The translations under genes and the position numbers were made by a program. Shown in pieces: positions 54,580 through 63,940 of a stretch of 64,000 nucleotides of DNA. Location: contig NZ_MDEE01000019.1 of the NCBI RefSeq assembly GCF_002939865.1, forward strand, positions 28,715 through 92,714, in the 5' to 3' direction. The notes beneath the pieces are model-generated. The model made no database searches and was not told the DNA's origin. It saw nothing but the letters and a program-made list of their open reading frames with translations. The stretch comes from Xanthomonas dyei (lineage in GTDB: Bacteria > Pseudomonadota > Gammaproteobacteria > Xanthomonadales > Xanthomonadaceae). Position 1 is the stretch's first letter, and each line of letters opens with the position of its first letter.

Positions 54580-56421
54580 TCAATTCGTGGGCTTGATCCA
54601 CATCTGCTGTTTCAGGCCGCGCACGCTGGGGTTGGCGGTGCTGTCCAGGTCGAACACCACCACGCTGTTCTCGCCCTTGCGCTGGAAGGGGGCGGGGAAA
54701 TACAGCGCGGTCTGTGGGCCGATGGACCAATGCCGGCCGAGATTGACGCCGTTGGCCCAGGCGATGCCCTTGCCGAAGGCGCGCATGTCCAGATAGGTGT
54801 CGGTGGGCGTGCCGATGCGCAGGGTGCCGCGGTGGAAAGCCGGGCCGTCAATGTGATTGCGGGTCCAGCCGCGGAGGCTGTCGGGCGAGCGCATCGGCAG
54901 CGGGAAGGCCTGCCAGCCGGTGAGTTGTTGGTTGTCCAGCAACACCGGGTCGACCAGGCCGGCGCGGCCGTCGGCCATGCGCGGGCCGTAGTTGATGCGG
55001 CCGCTGTTTTCGACCAAAACGTCCAGGGTGTGTTCGCCCGCCGGGATGTCCACGTGGGTGGCGACCTGCTGCAGCCGGCGTTCGACGCTGCCGACCGGTT
55101 TCTGATCGACATATACCCGCGCCACGTCGCGTACCTCGCCCAGATACAGCGCGCCCTTGCGCGGGCCGGTGATGGTGGTGCGGTAGAGGATGTAGCCGTA
55201 GTCCTGGCCGAAATGTTCCATCGGCTGCGGGGTGTCGATGGCGATCGGGGCGGGCAGGTTGTCCCACAGCGACGCCGATTCGCGCAGTTGGATGTTCGGC
55301 AGTGCGGCCATGGCGATCGGTGCCGGCAACGCGGGCGGTTGCACGCCGGTGACGCGCGCGATGGCATCGCGCATCAATGCGAACTTGGGCGTGGGCTGGC
55401 CGGCTTCGTCGAGGATGGCGTCGTAGTCGTAGCTGGTGGTCTGCGGCGCGTAATGGTCGCTGGGATTGCCCTGGAAATTGGCGCCATTCATGAAGCCGAA
55501 ACTGGTGCCGCCGATGAACATGTAGAGGTTGGCCGAGTGGCCCTGGCGCAGTATCCACTCCAGTTCTTCGGTCTGCTGTTTGGCATCGGTGCTGGCGTGC
55601 GGCGTGCCCCAATGGTCGAACCAGCCGGCCCAGTATTCGCCGACCATGCGCGGTTGTTCGGGACGGAACCTGATCAGTTTGTCGAACGCGCTCTTGGCTT
55701 CGCCTGGCGCAAAATTCACCACCGCCAAGGTGTCGGGCAGGGTGCCGTTGGCGAGCATGTCGGCACCGTCGGAGGTGAACAGCAGCGCCTTGTCGAAGCC
55801 GGCCTTGACGAACATGGCGCGGTTGTCGGCCATGTAGGCATGGTCGTCGTCGTAGGAGCCGTATTCGTTTTCTACCTGCACGGCGATGATCGGGCCGCCG
55901 TTGTGGTTGAGCAGCGGTTGGACCTGTTTTGCCACTGCATCCAGGTACGCCTGGCTGGCGCCGAGAAAGCGCGGGTCGCGGCTGCGCACGCGGATGTTGT
56001 CCTTGCCGAACAACCACGCGGGATAACCGCCGGCCTCCCATTCGGCGCAGACGTAAGGGCCGGGGCGCAGGATGACGTTGAGGCCTTGCGCCGCGGCTTC
56101 GCGTACGAACGCGGCCACATCGTTGTTGCCAGCAAAATCGAACCGGCCTTGCTGCGGTTCGACCAGGTTCCAGAACACGTAGGTCTCCACCGTGTTCAAG
56201 CCGAGCGCACGTGCCTTTTGCAGGCGGTCCTTCCAGTACGCGCGTGGAATGCGCTGAAAATGGATGGCGCCGGACAGGATCTGATACGGCTTGCCGTCGC
56301 GCACGAATTGCGTGCCTTGCGTGCCGACGCTGGGCCAGTGCTCGGTGTCGGCGGCAATGGCGGTGACGGGAAGCGCGAACGCGAGGGCCAGGACGAGCGG
56401 TGCAAAAGTGGTGCGCAACAT
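54580..56421 (-). CDS. GH35 beta-galactosidase
   Basis: A 613-residue exported glycosidase. The signal peptide is LRTTFAPLVLALAFALPVTAIAA. The GH35 barrel includes the acid/base glutamate in VQVENEYGSYD and the nucleophile in MVGEYWAGWFDHWG. C-terminal jelly-roll domains end with SVRGLKQQMWIKP. Start at the ATG at 56421; the open frame continues upstream through repeat DNA and is not coding there. It would remove terminal beta-galactose from plant N-glycans or galactans. Confidence 0.93.
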   Translation of the reverse strand: MLRTTFAPLVLALAFALPVTAIAADTEHWPSVGTQGTQFVRDGKPYQILSGAIHFQRIPRAYWKDRLQKARALGLNTVETYVFWNLVEPQQGRFDFAGNNDVAAFVREAAAQGLNVILRPGPYVCAEWEAGGYPAWLFGKDNIRVRSRDPRFLGASQAYLDAVAKQVQPLLNHNGGPIIAVQVENEYGSYDDDHAYMADNRAMFVKAGFDKALLFTSDGADMLANGTLPDTLAVVNFAPGEAKSAFDKLIRFRPEQPRMVGEYWAGWFDHWGTPHASTDAKQQTEELEWILRQGHSANLYMFIGGTSFGFMNGANFQGNPSDHYAPQTTSYDYDAILDEAGQPTPKFALMRDAIARVTGVQPPALPAPIAMAALPNIQLRESASLWDNLPAPIAIDTPQPMEHFGQDYGYILYRTTITGPRKGALYLGEVRDVARVYVDQKPVGSVERRLQQVATHVDIPAGEHTLDVLVENSGRINYGPRMADGRAGLVDPVLLDNQQLTGWQAFPLPMRSPDSLRGWTRNHIDGPAFHRGTLRIGTPTDTYLDMRAFGKGIAWANGVNLGRHWSIGPQTALYFPAPFQRKGENSVVVFDLDSTANPSVRGLKQQMWIKPTN

Positions 56422-56501
56422 GGGCGATTCTCGGCGGTGACGAGTGACGAGTAGAGATGGCGGCAGCGGTGCTTTTTTGCGTGAGGCCACTTGCGTGTTG
56501 G

Positions 56502-56650
56502 CCCTCATCCGCCCTTCGGGCACCTTCTCCCGCTTACGGGAGAAGGGAGAAGGGAGAAGCAAGCCTCCCGCTTGCGAGGGAGAACGAACCTTCCGCTTGC
56601 GGGAGAAGGGAAGAGCAAGCTGCCCGCTTGCGGAAGAAGGGAAGGGCATG
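56502..56650. repeat. REP-like palindrome (copy 2) followed by repeated hairpin modules
   Basis: 56502-56548 is CCCTCATCCGCCCTTCGGGC, then a CCTTCTCCCGCTTACGGGAG hairpin. Three or four further degenerate copies of a CCCGCTTGCGGGAGAAGGGA module, spaced about 30 bp, follow to 56650. It fills the space between the GH92 and GH35 genes. Confidence 0.7.
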
Positions 56651-56686
56651 CTCCCGCTGCGGTGAGCGTGATGCCAGGGAAGTGCG

Positions 56687-59029
56687 TTATGCGAACGACG
56701 GCGGCAAATCCTCCTTGTTCGCCCCGAAGGCTGGATTCGGCTTGGCACCCATGGTGAATTCCAGCGTGCCGCCGGCAGCCAGATCGGCGTGGCGCAGCCA
56801 GGCGCGATTGATCGGCTGGCCATTCCAGCTCAGCGATTGCACATAGACGTTCTGCGCGCTGGTGTTGTTGGCCACGATGCGCAGCGTGCGGCCCTTGCCC
56901 ACATCCAGTTCCGCGCGTTTGAATAACGGGCTGCCGACGATGTAGTTGCCGCTGACCGGATCCACCGCATACAGGCCCAGCGCGCTGAGGACGAACCACG
57001 CGCTCATCTGCCCACAATCTTCATTGCCGGACAGGCCATTGCGCGCGTCGTGGTATTGCTCGCGCAGCAAGCGGCGCACCATCGCCTGGGTTTTATACGG
57101 TTGGCCTGCATAGGCGAACAGATAGGCCACGTGGTGGCTGGGCTCGTTGCCGTGCGCGTATTGGCCGACCAGGCCATCGATATCCGGCGGCGCATCGGCC
57201 GGCAGTTCGGAACTGGTGGAAAACAGTTCGTCGAGCTTGGCGACGAAGCCATCGCGGCCGCCGTACAGCTCCATGTAACCGTACAGGTCGTGCTGATTGA
57301 GGAAGGTGGCCTGCCAGGCGTTGGATTCGGTGAAATCGCGCCACTTGGCGATGTGGCCCATGCCGCGCGGGTCGAACGGTTTGGCCCAGCTGCCGTCTTC
57401 CAGGCGCGCCTGCACAAAGCCGCTGTCGCGATTGAACACGTTGCGGTAGTTGCGCGAGCGTGCGCGCAACGCGCGTGCATCGTCCACCGCGTCGGCGGCC
57501 TGCGCCAGGTGCGCGCAGGCCCAGTCGTCATAGGCATATTCGAGGGTGCGGCTGACCGCTTCGTCCACCTTGTCGGCGGGGATGTAGCCCAGCGTGCGGT
57601 AGTACGCCAGGCCGTGGATGGTGTCGTCCATCGCACGCTTGCGGTAAGCCGGCCACGCGGCGGCGTAGTCGATGCCGGTGAAGCCCTTGGCATGCGCTTC
57701 GGCCAGCACCACGGCGGAGTGGTAGCCGATCATGCAGCCGGTTTCCACGCCTTGCAGCGGCCAGATGCCCACGCCATCCGGGCATTCGTTGGCGCCGCGC
57801 ACCAGACATTGCACCAGGTCGGGCACGCGCTCGGGTTGCAGCAGGGTGAGCAGCGGATGCGCGGCGCGGTAGGTGTCCCACAACGAGTAAGTGCTGTAGT
57901 TGTTGTAGCCCCTGGGCGCGGTGTGGATCTGCAGGTCCATGCCGCGGTACCGGTTGTCCACATCGCTGAAGAGCGTGGGTGCGAGCAGGCTGTGATACAG
58001 GCCGGTGTAGAAGATGCGGCGTTGCGCATCGTCATCGCTGTCGATGCGCACGCGGCCCAGTTCCTTTTCCCAGGTCGCCACGGCTTGCGCATGCACGCGT
58101 GCGAAGTCGAAGTCCGGCAGCTCGGCGTCGAGATTGGCCAGTGCGTTGTCGGCGCTGACGGCGGAGATGCCGACCTTGATCAGCAGCGGCGCGTCGGCGG
58201 CATCGGGGAAGTGCAGCGCGGCCTTGAGATGGGTGCCATCGAGGCTGCGGGTGTCGGCTGCCAGCGGCTGGTCTTCGTTGTACAGCTGCACGCGTGCGAA
58301 CGGCCGCGACAGCCGCATGGCGAAGTAGATGTAGCGCCCCTGCGCCCACTGGTAGACGCGGCGCCCACCGGTGAGGGTTTGCGCGTCGACCACGCGTAAC
58401 TGTGCATCGCTGACGCGGGTGGGAATGCCCGGTTTGTCCTGCATGCCGTGGCACAGGTCGAGCAGCACGTGCGCCGGCTTGCCCTTGGGGAAGTGGTAAC
58501 GGTGCAGGCCTGCACGTGCGGTGGCGGTGAGCTCGGCATGCACGCCGCTGTCCTTGAGTCGCACGCGGTAATAGCCGGGCGAGGCGGCTTCGTCGCTGTG
58601 ATCGAAGCGCGAGCGGTAACCGGCATCCGGGTTATCCAGCGAGCCAGGCACCAGCTTGACCTCGCCGGTGGCCGGCATCAGCAGAACATCCAGCATGTCG
58701 CCGATGCCGGTGCCGGACAGGTGCGTGTGCGAAAAGCCCATGATCGAGCCATCGGATTCGTGATAGCCCGAGCACGAATCCCATGCCGCGTTGTAGGTGT
58801 CCGGGCTCAGCTGCACCATGCCGAACGGCAGCGTGGCGCCAGGAAAGGTGTGGCCATGACCACCGGTGCCGATGAAGACATCGACGTGACGGGTGAGGTC
58901 GGCGCGGGTGCGCGCATCGGCCGGCAGTGCGTAGTTGCCGGCGCGTGCGCGCGCTGCGCCGGGCAGGCCCACGCTGCCGAACAATGCTGCAGCGATGGCG
59001 CCTTGGAGAAAACCGCGTCGTGTTGCCAT
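56687..59029 (-). CDS. GH92 alpha-mannosidase
   Basis: A 780-residue calcium-dependent exo-alpha-mannosidase with a Tat-like signal (ATRRGFLQGAIAAALFGS). The GH92 N-terminal motif is FIGTGGHGHTFPGATLPFG (about residues 52-70), and the catalytic-domain motifs are HGNEPSHHVAYLF (about 622) and GNEDCGQMSAWFVLSALG (about 665). A family member (NixK) in the X. campestris N-glycan cluster removes alpha-1,3-mannose before xylosidase and GH125 action; this protein is a candidate equivalent. It is followed by the GH35 gene on the same strand. Confidence 0.93.
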   Translation of the reverse strand: MATRRGFLQGAIAAALFGSVGLPGAARARAGNYALPADARTRADLTRHVDVFIGTGGHGHTFPGATLPFGMVQLSPDTYNAAWDSCSGYHESDGSIMGFSHTHLSGTGIGDMLDVLLMPATGEVKLVPGSLDNPDAGYRSRFDHSDEAASPGYYRVRLKDSGVHAELTATARAGLHRYHFPKGKPAHVLLDLCHGMQDKPGIPTRVSDAQLRVVDAQTLTGGRRVYQWAQGRYIYFAMRLSRPFARVQLYNEDQPLAADTRSLDGTHLKAALHFPDAADAPLLIKVGISAVSADNALANLDAELPDFDFARVHAQAVATWEKELGRVRIDSDDDAQRRIFYTGLYHSLLAPTLFSDVDNRYRGMDLQIHTAPRGYNNYSTYSLWDTYRAAHPLLTLLQPERVPDLVQCLVRGANECPDGVGIWPLQGVETGCMIGYHSAVVLAEAHAKGFTGIDYAAAWPAYRKRAMDDTIHGLAYYRTLGYIPADKVDEAVSRTLEYAYDDWACAHLAQAADAVDDARALRARSRNYRNVFNRDSGFVQARLEDGSWAKPFDPRGMGHIAKWRDFTESNAWQATFLNQHDLYGYMELYGGRDGFVAKLDELFSTSSELPADAPPDIDGLVGQYAHGNEPSHHVAYLFAYAGQPYKTQAMVRRLLREQYHDARNGLSGNEDCGQMSAWFVLSALGLYAVDPVSGNYIVGSPLFKRAELDVGKGRTLRIVANNTSAQNVYVQSLSWNGQPINRAWLRHADLAAGGTLEFTMGAKPNPAFGANKEDLPPSFA

Positions 59030-59068
59030 GGGGTGTTGTCTCTGAATGTGCGGGCCGATGCCGGGGCA

Positions 59069-59115
59069 CCCTCATCCGCCCTTCGGGCACCTTCTCCCGC
59101 AGGCGGGAGAAGGAA
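59069..59115. repeat. REP-like palindrome (copy 3)
   Basis: ACCCTCATCCGCCCTTCGGG followed by CACCTTCTCCCGCAGGCGGG and AGAAGG, the same module and orientation as at 56502. Upstream of the GH92 gene. Confidence 0.75.
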
Positions 59116-59120
59116 GGAAT

Positions 59121-59190
59121 CCAGCGCTTTGGATAGCAATCCAGCGCTTCGAGTAGCAATCAAACGCTTCGGATAGCAATCAAGCGCCGC
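59121..59190. repeat. 20-bp tandem repeat, about 3.5 units
   Basis: Units CCAGCGCTTTGGATAGCAAT, CCAGCGCTTCGAGTAGCAAT and CAAACGCTTCGGATAGCAAT run head to tail, followed by half a unit. The array lies between the GH125 stop and the GH92 start. Confidence 0.9.
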
Positions 59191-59197
59191 GCGGTGT

Positions 59198-60661
59198 TCA
59201 GGCGCTGCGCAGCAGTTGGGGTTTGCGTTGGTGGAGGTCGATGATCAGCTCGCCGAACAAGGTATTGGCCCAGGCGAACCAGTCGCGGGTGAACGTGCTC
59301 GGGGTGTCCTTGTCGAACGCTTCGTGCATGAAGCCGGTGCCGGCGTGGGTGGTCTTGAGCCATTGCAGGCATTGGCGCAGCTGCGTGTCGTCGTCGCTGA
59401 CCAGCGCGTATTGCACGATCGACATCGGCCAGATGGTGCCCATGCCGCTGTGCGGGCTGCCCACGCCTTCGGCCGCGGTGCCGCGCGAAAAATACGGGTT
59501 GCGTTCGCTCCAGGCCAACTGGCGCGTGCGCAAGAACACCGGGTCGTGTCGATCGCAGCAGCCCAGGTAGGCCAGGCTGAGCAGGCCGGGGGCGTTGGCG
59601 TCGTCGATAAACAGCTGGTTGCCGAAGCCGTCCACTTCGAAGGCCCAATAGGCTTGCCCATCGGTATCGCGCAGCTGCCCGAACTGGCGCGTTGCGGTTT
59701 CCACTTCATCGGCCAGTGCGGTGCACTCGGCGGCGAAGGCGGTGTCGCGATGCAAGGCGGTGCTCATCGTCGCCAACTGCCGCAGCGAGGCCACCGCAAA
59801 CAGGTTGGCCGGTACGAACAGCGGAAACACGCAGGCATCGTCGGACGGACGGAACATCGAGTGGATCATGCCGTTGGGTTTGGTCGGCTGGCCGTAGCCT
59901 TCCAGGACCAGGGTTTCGGTGGCTAGCGGGGAGGGGCGCTGGAACACGTACGGGCCGCGGTTGTCCTTGCGCTGTTGTTCGCGGAAGGTCTTGACCACCA
60001 CGTGCATCGCCTCGCGCCAGTCGTCGTCGAACGGAGCGGTGTCGCCGGTGGCGCGCCAGTATTCGTGCGCGATGCGGATGGGGTAGCACAGCGAATCGAT
60101 TTCCCACTTGCGCTCGCCCACGCCGGGCTTCATTTCGGTGATGTCGTTGAGCGACCACTTCAGGCGCTGGGTCTGGCCATCGGGCAGGAAGGCGTTGGCA
60201 TACGGGTCGAGCCGGATGCACGCGGCCTGGCGTTGGATCAGGCCATGGAACATGCGCCGTAACGCGGGGTCGCGCTTGGCCAGCGGAACGTATGGATGCA
60301 CCTGTGCGGACGAATCGCGCAGCCACATCGCATGGATGTCGCCGGTGATGACGAAGGTGTCCGGCTTGCCGTTGCGGGTGCCGGTTTCCACCGTGGTGTC
60401 GAGCGTGTTGGGGTAGCAGTTCTCGAACAGCCAGGCCAGTTCCGGGTCAGCGATCTGCGCCTTGATCTGCACGATCTGCTGCTCGACCGCCTTGCTGACG
60501 AAGCGGCGCTGCGCCTTGGGCGGGCGCTTGCTGACGAAGGCGCCGCCGGCAGTGGAAGCGCCGGCGGCAGGCGCGGCCGCGAACGCGGGCAGGGTGCTGG
60601 CCAGCAGGCCGGCACCGGCGCTGGCGCCCAGTAGCTGAAGGATGTCGCGGCGGGTATGCAT
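59198..60661 (-). CDS. GH125 exo-alpha-1,6-mannosidase
   Basis: A 487-residue enzyme with a Tat-like export signal (HTRRDILQLLGASAGAGLLA). The GH125 signature HAMWLRDSSAQVHPYVPLA is near residue 110, and later LVPANLFAVASLRQLA-type and DGFGNQLFIDDANAPGL-type stretches fit the family. Its counterpart in X. campestris (NixL) removes alpha-1,6-mannose from plant N-glycan cores, the step after GH92 and xylosidase. GH92 and GH35 genes follow on the same strand, likely one transcription unit despite repeat-filled gaps. Confidence 0.93.
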   Translation of the reverse strand: MHTRRDILQLLGASAGAGLLASTLPAFAAAPAAGASTAGGAFVSKRPPKAQRRFVSKAVEQQIVQIKAQIADPELAWLFENCYPNTLDTTVETGTRNGKPDTFVITGDIHAMWLRDSSAQVHPYVPLAKRDPALRRMFHGLIQRQAACIRLDPYANAFLPDGQTQRLKWSLNDITEMKPGVGERKWEIDSLCYPIRIAHEYWRATGDTAPFDDDWREAMHVVVKTFREQQRKDNRGPYVFQRPSPLATETLVLEGYGQPTKPNGMIHSMFRPSDDACVFPLFVPANLFAVASLRQLATMSTALHRDTAFAAECTALADEVETATRQFGQLRDTDGQAYWAFEVDGFGNQLFIDDANAPGLLSLAYLGCCDRHDPVFLRTRQLAWSERNPYFSRGTAAEGVGSPHSGMGTIWPMSIVQYALVSDDDTQLRQCLQWLKTTHAGTGFMHEAFDKDTPSTFTRDWFAWANTLFGELIIDLHQRKPQLLRSA

Positions 60662-60882
60662 GACCTCAAGACTCCATGGATTCGACCTGCGATCCGCATG
60701 ACGGTGCTCCCTGCGCTGGCGGCTGCGAGACGGCAGCCTGGGCGATGAGACCTATGCATGACCAATTCCCGATGACCATACAACGTGTGCGTCGAAACTG
60801 CATAGTGCGCTTGCACAATTTTGGGGGTGCGCGCGCCGCCGGATGCCTGCCAGGCCGTGGCGGCGCGGCCTGGCTGGAACAC

Positions 60883-61405
60883 CGGGCACTGCCTTCGGCG
60901 TGTTGCCGGCCACGCCGACATCCGCAGGCCGGCTCCATCACCGAGCCGCATGCCCGCGTCAGTGCGCCGGGCCTGGGCAGTGGCCGTCGTTGTCGTGGTC
61001 GTGCCCGAACAAGGCGTCCAGCGTCGGTGTGGTGCCGGCCAGTCCGATATCCGCAGGCCGCTCCATCACCCGGCCGCATGCCCGCGCCAGTGCGCCGGGC
61101 CGGCGTAGTGGCCGTCGTCGTCGTGGTCGTGCCCGAACAAGGCGTCCAGCGTCGGCGTGGAGCCGGCCAGGGCGACATCCGCAGGCCGGCTCCATCACCC
61201 GGCCGCATGCCCACGCCAGTGCGCCGGGCCGGCGCAGTGGCCGTCGTCATGGTCGTGATCGTGCAAGGCGTCCAGGGTCGGCGTGGTACCGGCCAGGCCG
61301 AGATCCGCAGGCCTGCTCCATCACCCAGCCGCATGCCCTCGCCAGTGCGCCGGGCCGGCGCAGTGGCCGTCGTCGTGGTCGTGCCCGAACAAGGCGTCCA
61401 GCAGG
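60883..61405. repeat. Tandem array of about 127-bp units derived from the 3' end of the GH4 gene
   Basis: The CCATCACC landmark recurs at 60935, 61063, 61192 and 61318 (periods 128, 129, 126). Each unit carries the segment encoding the GH4 C-terminus (GHDHDD...[11 protein letters not shown] plus stop) and the downstream spacer. The 61318 copy holds the gene's real stop; the others lie beyond it. A half unit starts the array near 60883. Confidence 0.85.
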
Positions 61406-62745
61406 CGCTGCGATGGGCCCCACTCGCCGATCGCCGGATGGATCAGCATGGCCTTGCAGGCATCCCGATGGCTGCCGCTGAGTGCGGCGTCGATCGCGGC
61501 GTGCTCGTAGGCCTTGAACGCACGCACCAGGCCATGCACCGCGTCCGGCAGGGGCGCGGCGGGAATCGGCACGATGCGGTCGCGGTCGATGTCTGCGGCG
61601 ATTTCCACCACGTCGTCGTCGGCCAGCTCGGCCATCGCGCCGCGGTTGCGCACGTTGACCACGTGCCGGTCCGGGCGTGCGCCGGTCAATGCGCTCATCA
61701 CGTCCACCGCGATGCGGTGATAGCCGGTGCTGGCGCGGAACGGGTCCGGCTGCGGCGCCAGATCCGGTGCGAACGCCGAGCCGGCTTCGGCTTCCAGCTT
61801 CATGTACGAGCCGGAGCGCTGCGCCAGGTAGGCGGCATAAGTCTGCACCGCGCCGGCGTTGTCGCCAGCCTCCAGGCGGCTGCGCAGGTCGGCGATCAGG
61901 CTGCGGTTGAGCCGCTCGATCTCGCCACCGCGGCTGGCCCCGCTGGCGCGCTGGTTGTCCAGGGCGCGGCGGCGTTCGTAGAAAAAATACAGGTACTCGG
62001 TGGGGATCAACCGCAACGCGCGCAGCATTTCGACATCGAACAGCGGCGCCAGATACAGCTGGCGCAGGATGGCGTCGTCGTCGAGGATGCGGTCCATGAT
62101 GTCCTGCCCGCGCAAACGCACCGCGCGGATCCAGCCCAGGTGATTGAGGCCGACGTAGTCGCACTCCACATCGGCGGCCGGCTCGCCCAAGGCGCGCGCG
62201 ATGTTGTGGAACAGCTCCACCGGCGTATCGCAGATGCCGACCACGCGCGCGCGGGTGTGCGCGGTGATGGCCTGGGTGACCAGCCCGGCCGGGTTGGTGA
62301 AGCTGACCAGCCATGCGTCCGGACTCAGCCGCTCGATCATGCGCGCCTGCTCGATCGCCACCGGCACCGTGCGCAGCGCCTTGGCCACGCCGCCGGGGCC
62401 GGTGGTTTCCTGGCCGGAATAACCGTGGTCGATGATGGTTTTTTCATCGGAGGCACGCTGGGCGATGCCGCCGATGCGGATGCTGTTGAGCACGAAGTGC
62501 GCGCCTTCGATGGCCGCTTCCAACGACGTTGCGGCATGCACCTGCAGGCTGCCGCCGGACTCGGCCACGATGGCGCGGCCCATCGCCACCATCAAGGCCA
62601 GCCGCTCCTGGTCGGGGTCGTACAGCACGATCTCGCGGGCGCCGAGTGCTTCGGCGGCTTCGTTGACGCCGTACACCACCAATGGTGTGCGCACGCCGCC
62701 GCCGCCGATCAGGGTCAGCTTGCGATTGTCGACATAACTGCTCAT
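61321..62745 (-). CDS. GH4-family NAD-dependent glycosidase
   Basis: A 474-residue cytoplasmic enzyme of the GH4 (6-phospho-glycosidase/alpha-glucosidase-type) family, which cleaves via NAD-assisted oxidation with a divalent metal. The nucleotide fold is [18 protein letters not shown] (about 9-26). The metal/catalytic region has [12 protein letters not shown] and [11 protein letters not shown]. No export signal. It overlaps pfkB by 4 bp, so it likely acts on imported, perhaps phosphorylated, sugars. The C-terminal 27 residues are Gly/His/Asp-rich ([20 protein letters not shown]) and encoded by the first unit of a tandem array. The preferred substrate is not evident. Confidence 0.9.
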   Translation of the reverse strand: MSSYVDNRKLTLIGGGGVRTPLVVYGVNEAAEALGAREIVLYDPDQERLALMVAMGRAIVAESGGSLQVHAATSLEAAIEGAHFVLNSIRIGGIAQRASDEKTIIDHGYSGQETTGPGGVAKALRTVPVAIEQARMIERLSPDAWLVSFTNPAGLVTQAITAHTRARVVGICDTPVELFHNIARALGEPAADVECDYVGLNHLGWIRAVRLRGQDIMDRILDDDAILRQLYLAPLFDVEMLRALRLIPTEYLYFFYERRRALDNQRASGASRGGEIERLNRSLIADLRSRLEAGDNAGAVQTYAAYLAQRSGSYMKLEAEAGSAFAPDLAPQPDPFRASTGYHRIAVDVMSALTGARPDRHVVNVRNRGAMAELADDDVVEIAADIDRDRIVPIPAAPLPDAVHGLVRAFKAYEHAAIDAALSGSHRDACKAMLIHPAIGEWGPSQRLLDALFGHDHDDGHCAGPAHWRGHAAG

Positions 62746-63683
62746 GGAACGTCCTCAGTGGGGGAGAAAAGGGGAGAGAGGGAAACCAGACCGTCCAGTG
62801 CGCCCAGCGCGCTGCAACACGCCGCGCCGCAGCGGCAGCCCTGTTGGGCAGCGGCGTCCAGTGACCGCCCTTGCAGGGACGCGGCGATGAAGCCGGCATC
62901 GAAGGCATCGCCGGCGCCGGTGCTGTCGCGCAGCTGCACCTGGGGCGCGGCAATCAGACGCGCGCCGTCGGCATCGACCACCATCGCGCCGTCAGCGCCG
63001 TGCTTGATCACCGTCTGATGCAGGCCTTGCGCCTGTGCCCAGGCACTGCAGGCGTCGGCACCGTCGCCGCAGCCCATCAGTGCGGCTTCCTTCTGGTTGG
63101 GCAAGAACCAGGTCACCGCGCGACAGGTGGCGCGGTTGGCCGGGTCGGCGAGCCATTGCGGGCTGAAGCCGACATCCAGCGAGGTGCTGCAGCCGGCGCG
63201 CGCCAACTGCGGCAGCAAGGTGCGCGCCACCGTGGCCGACAACGGCAGCGCGAAATGCACATGCGTGGCCGCGCACAACGTGGCGATGGTGTCTGCGCGC
63301 AGCAGCAACCCGGGCAGCTGCGCATTGGCGCCGGCATAGGTGAAGAACGAACGGTCGTCCTGCAGCGACACGCTGGTGGTCACGCCGGTACCGTTGGGCG
63401 CGTCGATCAGCCCGTCGGCCGAAACGCCAAAGTCGCCCAGGCGCTGCACGAACAGTGCGCGATCCTGCGCGCCGATCGCACCGATCACACGCACGTTGCA
63501 GCCCAGTTGTGCCAGTGTGCAGGCGGTAATGACGGTGCCGCCGCCGAGTTCGCGCCGGTAGTGCTGCGCGAACGCTTCTTCGCCCGGTGCCGGCCAGTGT
63601 GCGAAGCCGCTGAAGATATGGTCGAGATATACCTCGCCGACCACCACGATCTGCGCAGTGCTCATTGCAGCTGGAACGGCCAT
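62742..63683 (-). CDS. PfkB-family carbohydrate kinase
   Basis: A 313-residue ribokinase-fold sugar kinase: IVVVGEVYLDHIFSGF at the N-terminus, the two-glycine substrate-side motif RRELGGGTVITACTLAQLG, and the C-terminal signature DSTGAGDAFDAGFIAASL with the catalytic aspartate near residue 255. It starts at the ATG at 63683 with GGAGGGAG five bases upstream, inside the end of the permease remnant. Coupled to the GH4 gene, it would phosphorylate the released sugar. Confidence 0.92.
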   Translation of the reverse strand: MAVPAAMSTAQIVVVGEVYLDHIFSGFAHWPAPGEEAFAQHYRRELGGGTVITACTLAQLGCNVRVIGAIGAQDRALFVQRLGDFGVSADGLIDAPNGTGVTTSVSLQDDRSFFTYAGANAQLPGLLLRADTIATLCAATHVHFALPLSATVARTLLPQLARAGCSTSLDVGFSPQWLADPANRATCRAVTWFLPNQKEAALMGCGDGADACSAWAQAQGLHQTVIKHGADGAMVVDADGARLIAAPQVQLRDSTGAGDAFDAGFIAASLQGRSLDAAAQQGCRCGAACCSALGALDGLVSLSPLFSPTEDVP

Positions 63684-63940
63684 GCGCGCTCCCTCCGTGC
63701 CTGGATCAGATACACCGCGCTCCCCACGCACAGCGCCAACACTGCCGCGAGCAGGCGCCGTCCCGGGCTGGTGGCCAGCAGGTAGAGCCAGCCTGCGACG
63801 CTGATCAGCAGCGGCCAGGGATACAGCGGCATCGCAAACGCACGCCTGCGCCGCTTGCGCCGCAGCAGCACCACCGCCAGGCATTGCGCCAGAAACTGGA
63901 ACAGGATCTGGATCTTAGGTATCCCCACGTTTTTAAGGTA
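63662..63940 (-). pseudogene. C-terminal remnant of an APC-family permease
   Basis: About 92 codons matching the end of an amino-acid/polyamine permease (last helices: IQILFQFLAQCLAVVLL, then LYPWPLLISVAGWLYLLAT and LLAAVLALCVGSAVYLIQA). An in-frame stop lies at 63947-63949, and the sequence upstream belongs to the end of another gene, so more than 350 N-terminal residues are missing. It ends 22 bp inside pfkB, the overlap expected of an intact operon member. A GTG at 63928 could start a short peptide, but transport function is unlikely. Confidence 0.75.

Noticed and set aside
60883..61405. CRISPR-like array
   Set aside because: Units are about 127 bp, adjacent and derived from coding sequence; there are no short repeats with unique spacers and no cas genes.
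60676..63018. A 780-codon plus-strand frame over the GH4/pfkB genes and the tandem array
   Set aside because: Its repetitive N-terminus simply translates the tandem units on the wrong strand, and the rest is antisense to GH4 and pfkB.
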